DNA of 64,000 nt from Tuctoria greenei (Eukaryota; Streptophyta; Magnoliopsida; Poales; Poaceae), in NCBI GenBank assembly GCA_036927565.1, contig JAYESD010000001.1:112201110-112265109 (forward strand), in the 5' to 3' direction. A model generated the notes under the pieces. It was not told the origin of the DNA. It did no database searches and saw nothing but the letters and a program-made list of their open reading frames with translations. Positions within the stretch are counted from its first letter, which is position 1. The number at the start of each line of letters is the position of its first letter. Shown piece after piece: positions 42,651 to 55,800 of the stretch. The translations under genes and the position numbers were made by a program.

Positions 42651-45600
42651 AATTTTATAGTGCTTTTCATGTGACATTTAAACACAAAAATGGTGATTTC
42701 AAAAGAAAAATTTATTTCTCCTAATAAAACATGCCAAACCCCAAATTCTAATTCACTAATGTGTTTCTTATGATCCAACCACTCTACCTGCCTAGTTTGA
42801 TAAATTTTTAACTCCATTTGAATGTTATTTGAAACACTCAATAGGATAGCATTCGAATTCAAATTCAAATTCTATTATTAACTTCCTCAAATACCAATTT
42901 CGAATTCTAATATGAAATCTACATAGTGGAATTGTCCTAGCTGCCAAATAGTAGATTTTTCTGAGCATATTCACATGGTGGAGAAAATCAACAGAGTTAA
43001 AAATTGGTTGACGCTATTGGGCCACACCAGTTAGCCTCTCATCCCTCTCCTCTGTTTCTCTGCCTCGTCACATAGCGCCAACACATGCATGCATTTTCCA
43101 CCGAGGAGCTTGCTTCTCTGCGTGAATCTAGATGCAAACAGAACACCCAAGCTTCCTCCTCATCCTCATGTAAACACCAGAGTCAAAACACACTTGCTCT
43201 GCTTTGTTGCTTCATGCCACAGCTCGAGCTCACCGTGTTTCTTCCTCTCTGACCAAAATCAACCAAGGGAACTCGGTTTCGATCAATTCTCTGTGCACCT
43301 TGTTACTCCTTAACCCTTTGCATAGCTACGTGACAATTTTCTTGCGCAGCTAGGGCATCCCTGAAGGTCCCCGAGGTGAGATCGCGACCGCCAATCTCTA
43401 TTCTCAAGTTGTCATTCTCTGCGCTGCAGAACTCATCTCATCCTCTTCCCTGAGACAAAAAGGTGTGCATACACACACCATAGCTGCTGGTAAAGTTTCA
43501 CACCATGGCATGGACCGTGGCCTCCCTATTTCGAGTTTTCCAATGAGTTTAGTGTATGAACAGGGCCAGATCATGAGATAAATTCCTTTTTCTTGTTTGG
43601 TTATTCTTCATGGCCATGAGAGTTTACCTTCTACACGACCAGGCGCATCCATTGCAGTAAAACCCATCAAGAACCATCGAGTATAGGCTCGGGAAACTGA
43701 GATTTTTTAGCCATCGCCCTAAACAACCCACTTCACCATTGAAATCTTGTTTCAAGGGGTTTTCACCACATTTAGCACCCTCATCCATGCTCCCTAGGTT
43801 TCCTGGAAGATTTTGGAAGTTTTCCCGTGCAAAATCATGCACCAGAGGGGCCGAGTGACATGGCCGGAACCCTGGTTCCGTCCACCCTGCCGGGGACCAC
43901 ATTCTGGCCATCTACCCCATCGTGCACTGTAGTAGTATTTTCCCCATCAAAAGATAGGTGGAAGCGGTGAGTTTCAAGGGCCGAGGTGGCTTGGCATTAG
44001 CGCCGGAGAGAAGTCGCCGTTAGGCACCGCTGAGCGCCGCCCTGGCACCACCGTTGCGAGGTGGAAGAAAGCCCCTCGTGGGCCTCGCCTGTCAGCCTAA
44101 TGGTTGCGCATCACTTTGTTGCCTCGTGTGCCCCAGACCTATTTGAGGATTTGGAAACTGTGGGCCCAATTGATTAATTCAAATATTTACATTCAAATTT
44201 AATTTCAGATTTTGTTCAAATTTAGAAATTCAATATCTCCTAGGATATTTGGCTAAAAATTCTAGAATAACTTTTTTTGAAACTAGGGTAATATATACTT
44301 TCCATTGGAGCACATTGATTTATATGAAAAGCCGAGGAATTTCCTTAATAATTCCATGAAATAAAATGCCGTTGGAATTAATTCCTGATGCTCTATTCAT
44401 TAAAAATATTCCAAATTTGGCCAGATCATTCTACGTAATTCTCTTGAGACCCAGTAAAAATTTCAAATCCATTTGAGTTGATTTGGATTGTCAAACTGTG
44501 TCCCAACCCGTATGAACCTGAAAAATGTAAAAATATCCACAAACATTTTCAGGAAATTGTCCAAACTTCTAAAATCAATATCCCCTGTAGAATGCTTACA
44601 AAATTATGAAACCAATTTTTTTATCTCTCTTGACCTCTTCTAAACATAAAACCAACACTTGACCATGTTAAAGCACCATATTTTTCATAACAATTCTAAA
44701 CAGAGAATGCCATGATCATTGCTCAATTTTGGCCAGAACCTCATCACTATTCCTTAGTGTCCACTATAAAAATATCAACAGCATTAGATTTTGATATACT
44801 ATATTCAAATGTGTTTTGAATCACTGTGTTACTATGTCACTATTAATCCAAATTGCATTTTTCTTTGCATATCGCGTAATTGCCGAGCTCGAGGACTCCG
44901 GAGGCCATCGAAGCTATTCCTCTTGAGATTAACAGTGACACCATCTCGTTGCCAGGCAAGCCCCAGTTTGCATTAGCAACATTTTGAACATTGATTTTTA
45001 TCACATTGTATGGGTTGGCATGATATGTGCATTAAGTCTAAGTTTCTTGCAGTTTTCCACTTGCATGACAAGAAAACCCATGAGAGCAGTATAGATGGTT
45101 AACTCTTTGATGTGTCCATGCTATGCTTAATGCTATAGTTGCTTCGGTAGAAGTCAAGTTGTTGGAATCTACTCGTGAGTTCAGGAATTGGGTTCACATG
45201 GGTTTGGTTCGAGCGAGAGGATCACCATTTAAAATATGAGACCGAGCATGGAGTAGGAGCAGCAGGACACAGGGGGCATGTGAGCTTTAGTTGTGTCTGT
45301 GTCAATCAAGGACCGATTCGTGTGCGTCCCTGTTGAGCAAGTTTGAATGTACCAAAGGCAAACTGGATATATGGAACCCAGTAAACTGATGTAACTTGTT
45401 CACCTTAGCGTCAAGGCATAATCCACTGTCTTATAGGTGTGGTTGAGAGCAGCAAGGTGTAAACCTGCCAGTGGGTACGTTTATACTCCAGGTGAGGCCC
45501 TCCTGCTCGTAACGGTGGGAACGGTTCAGCGTGTACATAGCGGGTGAATGGTTGTCGCGTAAAACATCAGTATTGTGCCTTCGCAGCTTCGAGTGTGGGT

Positions 45601-46340
45601 GTATGTGTCATGCTATTTGGGTATCCTTGCAGGTATATATCGGTTTGTGTCGCCGTCCCTCACGGTTATTGAGCACCGCTTATTCACTACATCATGATGT
45701 AGTTAATAATTTCAGTTGGAATTATTGAATCATGCTTTATGAATGAATCTTGTATTGAACCTGCAATGCTTTAGATAGGTTGCTCATTAAATTTACTTTC
45801 CACGAAGCCTTAATTTTCTTCTAGAACTGAAAACAAGGATGAACTTGTTGGCGAGTTGTTTTATGCAAGCTCCTATCCTATGCTATATATGTTTTGCATA
45901 TAGAGTTTCATGTTCAGTAGAGACGGTTAAGTGTTGTTGAGCCTTCGTGCCCATGGTTGCTATTTTAAATTTTGCTGCAGATGATGGCTATAATGAAGGG
46001 TTCATCGGTGAGGCGTTGCCTCGTCAGGGTACACGGTCGAGTGGGAAACCTGCACGCTGTCGTGAGATCTTGTGTGTGCTGCTATTGTGACCATTCGAGG
46101 GTTGAATAGATCACTTTTGCATAGCTTAGGTTTGAGGGTCATGAGCTATGAACTCATCTGCCACTGTAGTGTATTTTCATGTATATTATTTGTAAAAGAA
46201 AAAGCTTGTATAATACTATGTGTTTTATGTAATACGGTGTACATTTTTCTGTGTTGTTGGGTGCTGCATCGCACGACACCACCCAATTGCGATTTCTAGA
46301 ATGTTGGGACATGAGTCCTCACAACTGCTGCATTTACACA
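42651..46340. other. Gene-less 3.69-kb insertion in copia pol, copy 3
   Basis: Same boundaries relative to the copia codons and the same length as copy 2, with scattered substitutions and short indels. No recognisable gene. Short ORFs, such as the minus-strand one at 43624-43911, persist in all three copies only because the copies are duplicates. Confidence 0.6.
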
Positions 46341-47016
46341 TAATAAGGTTCCAACTAACTTCGTTGAGAAGACACCACCTGGGATGTAGATCGAAAAATG
46401 TCCTGTATTGTCTTTTCTCAAAGTTTAGGGATGTGAGGCTTATGTCAAACATTTGATATCGGACAAAGTCTTTCTCAAATCAGAGAAACGGTTCTTTCTA
46501 GGATATCCAAGGGAACAAAAAATATTATTTTTATACTAAAATGGTGGGTAAAGTGTTTATCGCTTGTAATGGTGTCTTCTTAGAGAAAGAGTTTGTCTCA
46601 AAACAAGTTAGTGGGAGCAAGGCGCATCTTTACCTGAAAATGTTTCAGCGCCCATTGATCTTATACATGATGTACAAGATGTTGTACAACCTACTGATGA
46701 AACATTAGCCCCACGAAGGTTTACGAGCGCACGTTGTGCGACTGAAAAGTTAACACACCTAACCACGAAGCAATATGCATGTTATTGTTGGACAATAATA
46801 AGCCCATGACCTATACCAAAGTAATGGTGGGACCTGACTCTAAGAAATTGTTTGGAGCCATAAAATCCGTGATAGAATCGATGCATCAGAATCAAGTTTG
46901 GAACTTGGTTGATCCAATGAACGTTGTAAGATCCATCATTTGCAAACGGATTCTTAAGAAAAAGACTGGTATAGATTGAAAAGTTTGCATCTATAAAGCA
47001 TGATTGGTGGCGAAAG
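46341..47016 (+). pseudogene. Ty1/copia integrase C-terminus and RT N-terminus, copy 3
   Basis: Equivalent to 29741-30417: NKVPTN-VEKTP, GCEAYVKHL, RT start MVGPDSKKLFGAIKSVIESM, QNQVWNLVDPMNVV, RILKKKTGID then a stop. The Sirevirus LTR begins at 47017 after CGAAAG, exactly as in copy 2. Confidence 0.85.
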
Positions 47017-49475
47017 TGTAGGATCAAAGAGCACGTGAAAAGCTACCAGAAGGGGGTGAATGGTAGATTACAACTTTTTCAGCAGAAACAACAAAAAACC
47101 CATCGGCAAAAAATCAATCGATTAAGAAATCCTATGTGCAACTGATCTAAACCTGTTAAACTGTGAAAAAAGTATCATATATTATAGAGAATCAAGTCAC
47201 GAAGACTCGAAAACAAGAATCATGGAAAACTATTGCGAAAAACTCAAGTTATGATCGAAAGATTGAACAAAGGTCAATTTGTTCTACCCGAGTAAAAACA
47301 GATCTGCAACACTGCCAAGAAACTCATGTGGATCAGAAACCACAAATCCAATATCCGTGAAATTTTTAAAGATGATAGATAATCAAGTTTTCGAGACAAC
47401 CAAAAAAGAATCACGTCATTTGGATCTGTGAAACTCGAGTTATGATAAAAACACCGACGCAACATAGTGCTGTGCAGAAACTCAACAAAAAAAACTTGTC
47501 TGAAACAAGTCGGACAAATAAGGCACAAAAGCTCCTATAATCTACGAATTTTATTGATTAAAACACAAGAGGAACAGACCAAAGTTGTCTGTACACGAGC
47601 TCCAGCCTCCCTTGCTTATATAACAACCCCTAAGGCCAACCCAATCCAAACTAGGACTCTAATCCTACTGAGTTTCAACCAAAACTTTCCATAACTGCTC
47701 AAGACTCTTCTATACGCAGATAGAAGCAATCTGAAGACTTAAAAACACATTAGGAACGTATCCCACATTCCTAAAACAACTCAACTTTGTGACCCACAAA
47801 AAATCTAACCAAAACAAACTCGAAACATTCCACAAACGAACCATAACCACCTCAGCCGCAGCCTGAGGCATAATCCAGCTGGTTGGACCTTTCTGTCCAC
47901 ATATTCACGTTCACTTCTCTTCATCACGCCTTGGAACAATGTTTTTATGTCCACGCACCTCTTGAACACATGCAAACACCTTCCAACAACGTCCACGATG
48001 CCTTCATATGCATTGTTCTTGACCCAAACATGTTGTGTGACCTTCCGATCAACTCAACCACAATTCCTCCTGAACATGGTTCTTAATGAGGAAATCACTC
48101 CTATGCATATACACAACACTCCATTCAACATACAAGATGCAATCAATAGAATTCACACACACCAATTAATTTCAGAGGTGAGCTCGTTCTTATATGTTTC
48201 CTTATAAATTTTTGAGAATAGATTGCTACCTAATGATTTAATTGTAATTAGGATCCATGGAGAAGTTAAAGAAGTAATTGGAGGAAGATTTAGGGGCGTG
48301 GAGGACCAGAGGATACGTTCAAAGAGGATGGAAACCGACACCAACTCAAAATCTTGTCCAACTCGGAGTCCAAGAGCAGTACGCACTAAAACAGACGAAC
48401 ACGATGCATAAAAAATCTGTTTTGGACATTCTACATATGAACGGAAAGAGGAGAGGATAACCTTTCCAATGGCGCTGGTCCCATGTTAAAATGCATCCGC
48501 GGTCAATAGGAATCATCGAAACAAAATCGAATTCAGAAACTGTCACGGTGCCGCGCCATCATATTGGGCCATTGGATCTTGTATCAAGTCTAAGTCCATT
48601 ATTTTCGTGTATTAGGGTTAGGTCACGACTCCAACACCCCCTTGGACGTCCTCGCACCTATATATACTATACAGTATCTGCCATGAACAATTGGGTTTTG
48701 CTTAGATTAATAATATCGCCGTTCTACGGTTTGTGAAACCTCAATTTCGCGATTTCAGATCGTGTCTTCTACGTTCTTGCTTGTGTTCTCCATTGCACTT
48801 ATACGGATTAGCCTTCTTGGCGAGGTCAATCATGTGCAGCAAGGCTGATAAACAACTGAGCGGTGGTGTAGCGATTGCATGGGTTTTTCGTGTTCTACTC
48901 GAGAGCCTCGGGTCATCAACGTCGAGATCTCCATCAATCGACTTATCCATTACGTTTTGGGGGATCGGGCCTAAACGTCCTCATCAGTTCTTGAACCTCA
49001 TCTTCTCTGTAAGACTAGTTCAATAGATCCCGTCACCAGCCATGGCTTGACCTGAAGCAACACTGCACATGAACAAACAACCATCCTTTTTCAAGCCCAA
49101 GTCCTCAACTTGACTCTCGTTAGTTCAAAAACCACAACACCTTACGTGAGCACTTCTCGTAAGCATGTTGCAAACCACAATAATGTTTAACCATCATAAT
49201 CAGCCAAAACACATCAAAAACATAGTCCAAAAGTACTAAGCAAATCTTCCCATAAGTGTAAAGCAAGTTTGAAATAGTGCATGTTAAAAGCAGAACCATT
49301 ACAATCTTGCACTGAACCATTCCAAAGCTAACGGGACCTTGCGCTGGACCTAGTCAAAGCTAACCAGACCTTGCGAAAGCTAACCGGACCTTGTATCGGA
49401 CCTAGTAAAAGTTAGTTGGACCTTACAAAAGCTAATCGGACGTTGCGCTGGACCTAGCCAAAGCATGTCGGACCT
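47017..49475 (-). mobile_element. Second Sirevirus: left (3') LTR, first part
   Basis: Starts TGTAGGATCAAAGAGCACG, inserted in copia RT. It runs 47017-48083, is interrupted by a solo lone-gag LTR (48084-48986), and continues to 49475, where it is fused to the interior of another lone-gag copy (E4). GGACC repeats are at 49322-49475. A minus-strand TATA-like motif is near 47617. The missing end of the LTR is found after E4, at 52020-52614. Confidence 0.78.
48084..48986 (+). mobile_element. Solo LTR of the lone-gag family (E3)
   Basis: 903 bp with GTTCT at 48079-48083 and 48987-48991, from TAATGAGGAAATCACT to GTCCTCATCA. The first dinucleotide is TA instead of TG. No internal sequence is present. 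The insertion site, flanks and target duplication are identical to those of the complete element E1, so it is the same insertion after duplication and LTR-LTR recombination. Confidence 0.93.
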
Positions 49476-52019
49476 GAAGTGTCGGTAAGAACACTTGTAA
49501 GAGCGTGGTAAGACGCTTGAGAGTGTGTGATTCCACTTCCACTTAGCCATTATCCTTTGTAGTAATAGGGATAACATATTTTTTTATTGTCTTTTGTTTG
49601 CTACTAACAATGTCAGGTAAAATCAAGAATCATGCATTAAATGCTGAGATGATTGACATGATGAAGATGACGATATAGTTGCTCACTAAAAAACGACTAG
49701 CAACCAAGGATTCACATGACATTCAGACTACCTTTACAACACCTTACACAAGAAGTAATTACATTCTCCCATCTCTTCCTTCTTATGATGGTTTTGGTTA
49801 CGATGAATATATTGCTAGGGAAATAAAGTTGGATAAAAATTTTAGACAATGGCATATGTGTGAGAGGAGAAAGATTAGAAATATTGCTAGTGCGTTAGTT
49901 GATTGTGCATTAACTTGGTGGGAGAACTTGAGCGATTCACAAAAACCTCGAACATGGAAAGATATGAAAATTCTTATGCGAGAAACTTTTGCTAATGTAT
50001 CTAATTACAAAGATAAAATACATGAACTTGAGAAGAATTTTCTTGTTGTACCTCCTCCTATGCCTAACCTGTTGGAGGAACATGAACAAATAAATGTAGA
50101 TGCAAATAAGAATGAGGTGTTGAACAACTCTTCTGAATTTTTTGATGAATCAACTCATAATGCAAGAGTAATGTTAGTCGACAATGCTCTACAGTTAACC
50201 AAGGTATGACATTTTCAGATGTGCTGAATTTTTCGACCAATCACGCTGTTGTAGAGCATCAACTTATCAAAGCTTTTATAGATTTACCTTTGTCCCAAGT
50301 TAATTTTCATACTAGTCTTTGTGATAAAGAGAAGTTCGGTGTTGATAATTTTGTTATACCTATGCTAGAACAATTGAATGAGCTTGATACGTTATCATCC
50401 ACATGTTCTGAAATTAAGCATTTGATTCCCGTTACTTGTGAAAATGATGAACTTAAATTGTGGTCTTCTCTAAATATTGTGGGATATATTGAATTCGATA
50501 CTCTTTGTGATCTAGGTATTGTAGAGAGGAGAATATTTTTCCAATCTGAGTTGCCTTTCTTAAGTAGAAATATTTTTTATGCTATAGGAAACTATGAAGA
50601 TAGTGGTGAATTTATGGTGCATAAAGTTTACATATGCTCAAATGAGAAATCCCATTTTATGCTGCAACAACATGATGAAATGAATGAATGCACTAACACT
50701 AATAATTCTTTGTCAAGTTTTTCTAGTATTTATTTCTTGCAGCAGGGACAACATATAATAGAGGAGCATTGTTCGTTGCGGTTGTGCAATATGGACAGCG
50801 CTAACTCTATCCCCAAAAGCCTCTTTGCTGGACATACGAGCAAGCCGAGGACGACTTGTCATCAAGAAGGGGAGATCAAGCACATTGTTATTGCACATAC
50901 AAGCATGGAACAATGTTTATTTGTTTGCGATCCTGGTTCGAGTCACTGTGCATTCGTATTTGATGAAGAACACGGAGATGATGCACTATGTCATCCACCA
51001 CCTTGGCCTCCTCCTTTGATGCACAAAAGAGGATTTGATGGCATTACACATATGGACCCACACATGAGAGAAGATGAACTTGAGTCAAGGATGACTCCAA
51101 TTCAAGAAGGGGAGGATGATGAGGATATCACTCCTATGCATATACACAACACTCCATTCAACATACAAGATGCAATCAATAGAATTGACACACACCAATT
51201 AATTTCAGAGGTGAGCTCGTTCTTATATGTTTCCTTATATATTTTTGAGAATAGATTGCTACCTAATGACTTAATTGTGATTAGGATCCATGGAGAAGAT
51301 AAAGGAGTAATTGGAGGAAGATTTAGGGGCGTGGAGGACCATAGGATACGTTCAAAAAGGATGGAAACCGACCCCAACTAGAAATTGTGTCCAACTCAGA
51401 GTCCAGGTGCAGTACGCACTAAAACGGACGCCCAGGACGCATACGAACTCCGTTTTAGACGTTCTACATTTGCACAGAAAGGGAGAGGACAACCTTTACA
51501 ATGGCGCTGGTCCCATGTCAAAATTCCTTCGGAGCCGACGGGAATAGTCGAAACAAAATCGAGTTCATAATCTGCCAGGGTGTTGCGTCATCGTATTGGG
51601 ACATTGGTCCTTGTATCAAGTCTAAGTCCATTATTTTCATGTATTAGGGTTTGGTCACGACTCCAACACCCCCTTGGACATCCTCGCACCTATATATACT
51701 CCATAGTAGCTGCCATGAACAATTGGGTTTTGCTTAGATTAATAATATCACTGTTCTACGGTTTGTGAAACCCCAATTTCTCGATTTCAGATCGTGTCTT
51801 CTACGTTCTTGCTTGTGTTCTCAATTGCACTTATAGGTATTAGCCTTCTTGGCGAGGTCAATCATGTGCAGCATGGCTGATAACCAATGGAGCGGTGGTG
51901 TAGTGATTGCAGGGGTTTTTTTGTGTTCTACTCGAGAGCTTCGGATCATCAACGTCGAGATCTCCATCAATCGACTTATCCATTACCTTTCGGAAGATTG
52001 AGCCTAAACTTCCTCATCA
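49476..52019 (+). mobile_element. Lone-gag element E4, 5'-truncated, with 3' LTR
   Basis: Begins within the leader (GAAGTGTCGG, like E2) and runs through the ORF, the polypurine tract GAAGGGGAGGA (about 51106-51116) and a complete 3' LTR (51117-52019, 903 bp). It is followed by GTTCT and the same Sirevirus LTR sequence as after E1 and E3. The 5' LTR and first part of the leader are absent. Confidence 0.9.
49679..51381 (+). pseudogene. E4 lone-gag ORF, two long open frames
   Basis: The first frame (to 50209) holds the gag-like core YDGFGYDEYIAREIKLD, MCERRKIRNIASALVDCALTWWENLS and WKDMKILMRETFANVSN. The second (50206-51381, 391 codons) holds the whole unknown domain from FSDVLNFSTNHAVVEHQL through VYICSNEKSHFMLQQHDEMN, a HCAFVFDEEHGDDALCHPPPWPPPLM segment and an acidic tail into the LTR. 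The frames overlap out of register near 50206, and a TAG at 49676-49678 removes the start. The mutations differ from those in E1 and E2. Confidence 0.8.
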
Positions 52020-52614
52020 GTTCTTGAACCTCATCTTCTCCGTAAGACTACTTCAATGGATCCTGTCACCAGCCATGGCTTGACCTCAAGCAACACTGCA
52101 CATGAACAAACAACCATCCTTTTGCAAGCCCAAGTCCTCAACATGACTCTCATTAGTTCAAAAACCACAACACCTTACGTGAGCACCTCTCGTAAGCATG
52201 TTGCAAAGCACAATAATGTTTAACAATCATAATCAGCCAAAACACATCAAAACCTTAGTCCAAGAGTACTAAGCAAATCTTCCCATAAGTGTAAAGCAAG
52301 TTTGAAATAGTGCAAGTTAAAAGCAGAACCATTGCGATCTTGTACTGAACCTTGCCAAAGCTAACGGGACCTTGCGCTGGACCTAGTCAAAGCTAACCAG
52401 ACCTTGCGAAAGCTAACTGGACCTTGTGCCAGACCTAGTCAAAGTTTGTTGGAACTTACAAAAGCTAACCGGACCTTGCGCCGGACCTAGCCAAAGCATG
52501 TCGGGCCTTGCCGAAGCTCGGACCTAGAGTCGAACCTTATTAAAAAGAGTGTTTTGACAATATTCAAAAGTTTTATCGAAATAGCCAATGTATTCAGTGC
52601 ACATAGATATCACA
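52020..52614 (-). mobile_element. Second Sirevirus: end of left LTR
   Basis: It repeats the flank found after E1 and E3 (GTTCTTGAACCTCATCTTCT...), then GGACC repeats (52353-52532), and ends CAATGTATTCAG...ATATCACA at 52614. A reverse-complement polypurine tract follows directly, so this is the true LTR edge. Part of it duplicates 48987-49475. Confidence 0.82.
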
Positions 52615-52876
52615 ATCTCCCCCTTGATGAATGCATTGGCACCACCACTTAAACTTCGAACATTGGCTTATTCACGTGAAAGTTTTGAATACAATTTTCT
52701 CCCCCTTTTGAAAATCAAATAAGAAAGAAATTTCAAAAATATACCCCCCTATACATATTTCTATACATATTCCCCCCCCCTTTGACAATGTATTCAACAA
52801 GGTTCAAAAGCAAAATTTCAATTGTTATGAACACATTATAACATATACATATAAAACAAAGCTCATCCAAGTCATA
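52615..52876 (-). other. Sirevirus polypurine tracts and 3' non-coding region
   Basis: ATCTCCCCCTTGATGAATGC right after the LTR is the reverse complement of the primary polypurine tract. Similar C-rich (G-rich on the coding strand) tracts occur near 52701-52711 and 52779-52791, and a fourth at 57806-57813 just past pol. Multiple polypurine tracts are known from Sireviruses. There is no ORF. The region is interrupted by E5 and resumes at 57131. Confidence 0.7.
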
Positions 52877-52881
52877 CTATC

Positions 52882-55800
52882 TCATGAGTAAGTTTAGGTC
52901 CGATCTTCCGAAAGGTAATGGATAAGTCGATTGATGGAGATCTCGACGTTGATGATCTGAGGCTCTCGAGTAGAACATGAAAAACCCCTGCAATCCCTAC
53001 ACCACAGCTCCGTTGGTTATCAACCTTGCTTCACACGATTTACCTCGCCAAGAAGGCTAATCCCTGCAAGTGCAACCGAGAACAAAAGCAAGAACAAGGT
53101 AGACACGATCTGAAATCGCGAAGTTGGGGTTTCACAAACTGTAGAATGGCGATATTATTAATCGAAGAAAAACACAATTGTTTGTGGTGGCTAATATGGA
53201 GTATATATAGGTGGGAGGACGTCCAAGGGGGTTCTGGGTCGTAACCTAACCCTAAGATATGAAAATAATGGACTTAGACTTCATACAAGGCCCAATGGCC
53301 CAATACGGTGGCGCAGCACCCTGACAGATTCTGAACTTGATTTTGTTTCAACGATTCCCGTCCACTCCGAAGGGAATTTGATATGGGACCAGCGCCATTG
53401 GAAAGGTTATCCTCTCCCCTTTCCGTGCATATGTACAACGTCATAAAAGGAGTTCGTATGCGTCCTGGGCATCCGTTTTAGTGCGTACTGCTCTTGGACT
53501 CTGAGTTGGACACTTTTGAGTTTGGCTCGGTTTCCATCTTCTTTGAACGAATTCTCTGGTCCTCCACGTCCCTAATACTTCCTCCAACTACTCCTTGAAC
53601 CTCTCCATGTATCCTAATCACAATTAAATCATTAGGTAGCAATCTATGCTCAAAAACATATAATGAAACATAAAAGAACGAGCTCACCTCTGAAATTAAT
53701 TGTTGTGTATGAACTCTATTGATTGCATCTTGTATGTTCAATGGAGTGTTGTTTGTATCCTTACAAGTGATCTCCTCATCGTACTCCCCTTCTTGAATTG
53801 GAGTCTTACTCGACTCAAGTTCATCTCCTCTCATGTGTTGGTCCAAATGTGCAACGCCATCAAATCTTCTTGTATGCATGAATGGAGGAGGTCAAGGTGG
53901 TGGACGACATAGTGTGACATCTTGATCTTGTCCATCAAATAAGAGTGCAAATTCTCTTGAGCCAAGATCCCAAGCAAATAAACATTATGTCATGTATGTA
54001 GGTGCAATAATAATGTGCATGATCTCATCATTCTCCCCTTCTTTATGACCAGCCATCCTTGGCTTGCTCGTATGTCCAGCAAAGAGGCTTGCTTTGGAGG
54101 TAGAATGAGCGTTGTCCATGTTGCACAACCGCAGCAAACAATGCTCCTCTTTTATATATTGTCCTTACTGCAAGAAAAAAATGCTAGAAAAAACTTGGCT
54201 ATACATTATTAGTGTTAATGCATCCATTCATTTCACCATGTTGTTGTAGCACAAAAGGAGTTTGCACATTTGAACATATGTAAACTTCATGCACCATAAA
54301 CATGCCACTACGTTCATATTTCCCTATAGCATGAAAACTATTTTTTGCCAACAAAGGTAATTAAGTTTTAGAAAATATTCTTCTCTCTACAATATCTAGA
54401 TCACAGAGAGTGTCAAATTCATTATAACCCAAAGTATTTAGAGAAGACAACAATTTCAGCTCATCCCATTCACATGTAATTGGAATCAAATGCTTAATTT
54501 CAGCACATGTTGGTGATAAAGTATCAAATTCATTTGGTTGTTCTAGCATAGGTACAATATAATTATTAGCACACAACTCATTTTTAACAGAAGGATCAGC
54601 AGGAAAATCAACATGTGGCAATGGTGTATCAATAAAAGATTCCATGAGTCGCTCCTCGACAATAGCATGATTTGTGAAAAAATTCAGAACATCCAAAAAC
54701 TTCTCACCTTCAACAAGTGTGTTGTGATATTCGTTACCTTTATTCTCATTTTCAGCAGTAATTGTGGGTGAAAAATGAATTGATAGATCTGAATTTTCAT
54801 AGGAGTTGTTGAACACCTCATTCTCTTTTGAATTTTCTACATTTATTTTTTCATGTTCCTGCAAAAGGTTAGGCATAGGAGGAGGTACAACAAGAAAATT
54901 TTTCTAAAGTTCAATTATTTTATCTTTGCAATTAGATATATTGACAAAAGTTTCTCGCATAAGAATTTTCATATCTTTCCATGTTCGTGATTTTTCTAAA
55001 TCACTTAAGTTGTTCCACCAAGTTAATGCACAATCTACTAATGCACTTGCAACATTTCTAATCTTTCTCCTCTCACACATATTACATTGTCCAAAAATTT
55101 TATCCAGTCTCAAGCGTCTTACCACGCTCTTACAAGTGTTCTTACCGACACTGAGGTGGCAAACGGTGGCCGGTATGAAGAAACCAATGAAGCGTGGGAT
55201 GATTGCAAAGGTGTATCGATTCTGCTCAAGAGTAAGGTGTAGATCTGATGACACTTTATATGTAGCAAGGATTAGCAACAATGAAATCATATAGTAAAGT
55301 TGAATAAGTGTCCAAAGTACTTGTCAAAGTTGCTGGCCTAAATGTGTTCCTAGTAGTTCAAGCAAGCAAGACATGAGACAAAACTAGATGACACAGAGGA
55401 TGCAAGCACTTCTGTTTTTTTTTTTTTTGTTTTTTCTCCTATTTTTTTGTGCGGCTTTTGTATCTTGTTTTGCACTTGCCTTTTTCTTTTGTCTTTCTTT
55501 TCTCAGAATGTGCTGCCAAAGAAGAACACAATTAAAACCAATCAAAGATATCTTGTGTGTATATCGTAGATTTTTTGCTTAATCTTCCAAGGACAAATAG
55601 GCACACTTAGAAGCTCTAAATAGAAAAACTTACAACAGCAAAATTGTATATATTTCTCTCCTCTTTAATTTCAATATACAGAGGACCTATTTTGAACAAG
55701 AATAATAGAATATATTGTCCCCGAAATACATACTGTTCAGAAATTCTAGGTCGAGAACAGAATCCGATCTAATACACTTTTGACCAAGATAGCTCTGTTT

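Larger units (their letters stand above)
41530..50750. repeat. Third copy of the composite (partner of 24925-37767)
   Basis: Matches copy 2 in order: LTR fragment, copia integrase, gene-less insertion, copia RT, Sirevirus LTR, lone-gag element sequence. The offset is about 16.60 kb through 31484/48083. It changes where copy 2 has a full lone-gag element and this copy has only a solo LTR. Similarity ends at 37767/50750, where copy 2 carries a deletion. Confidence 0.9.
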
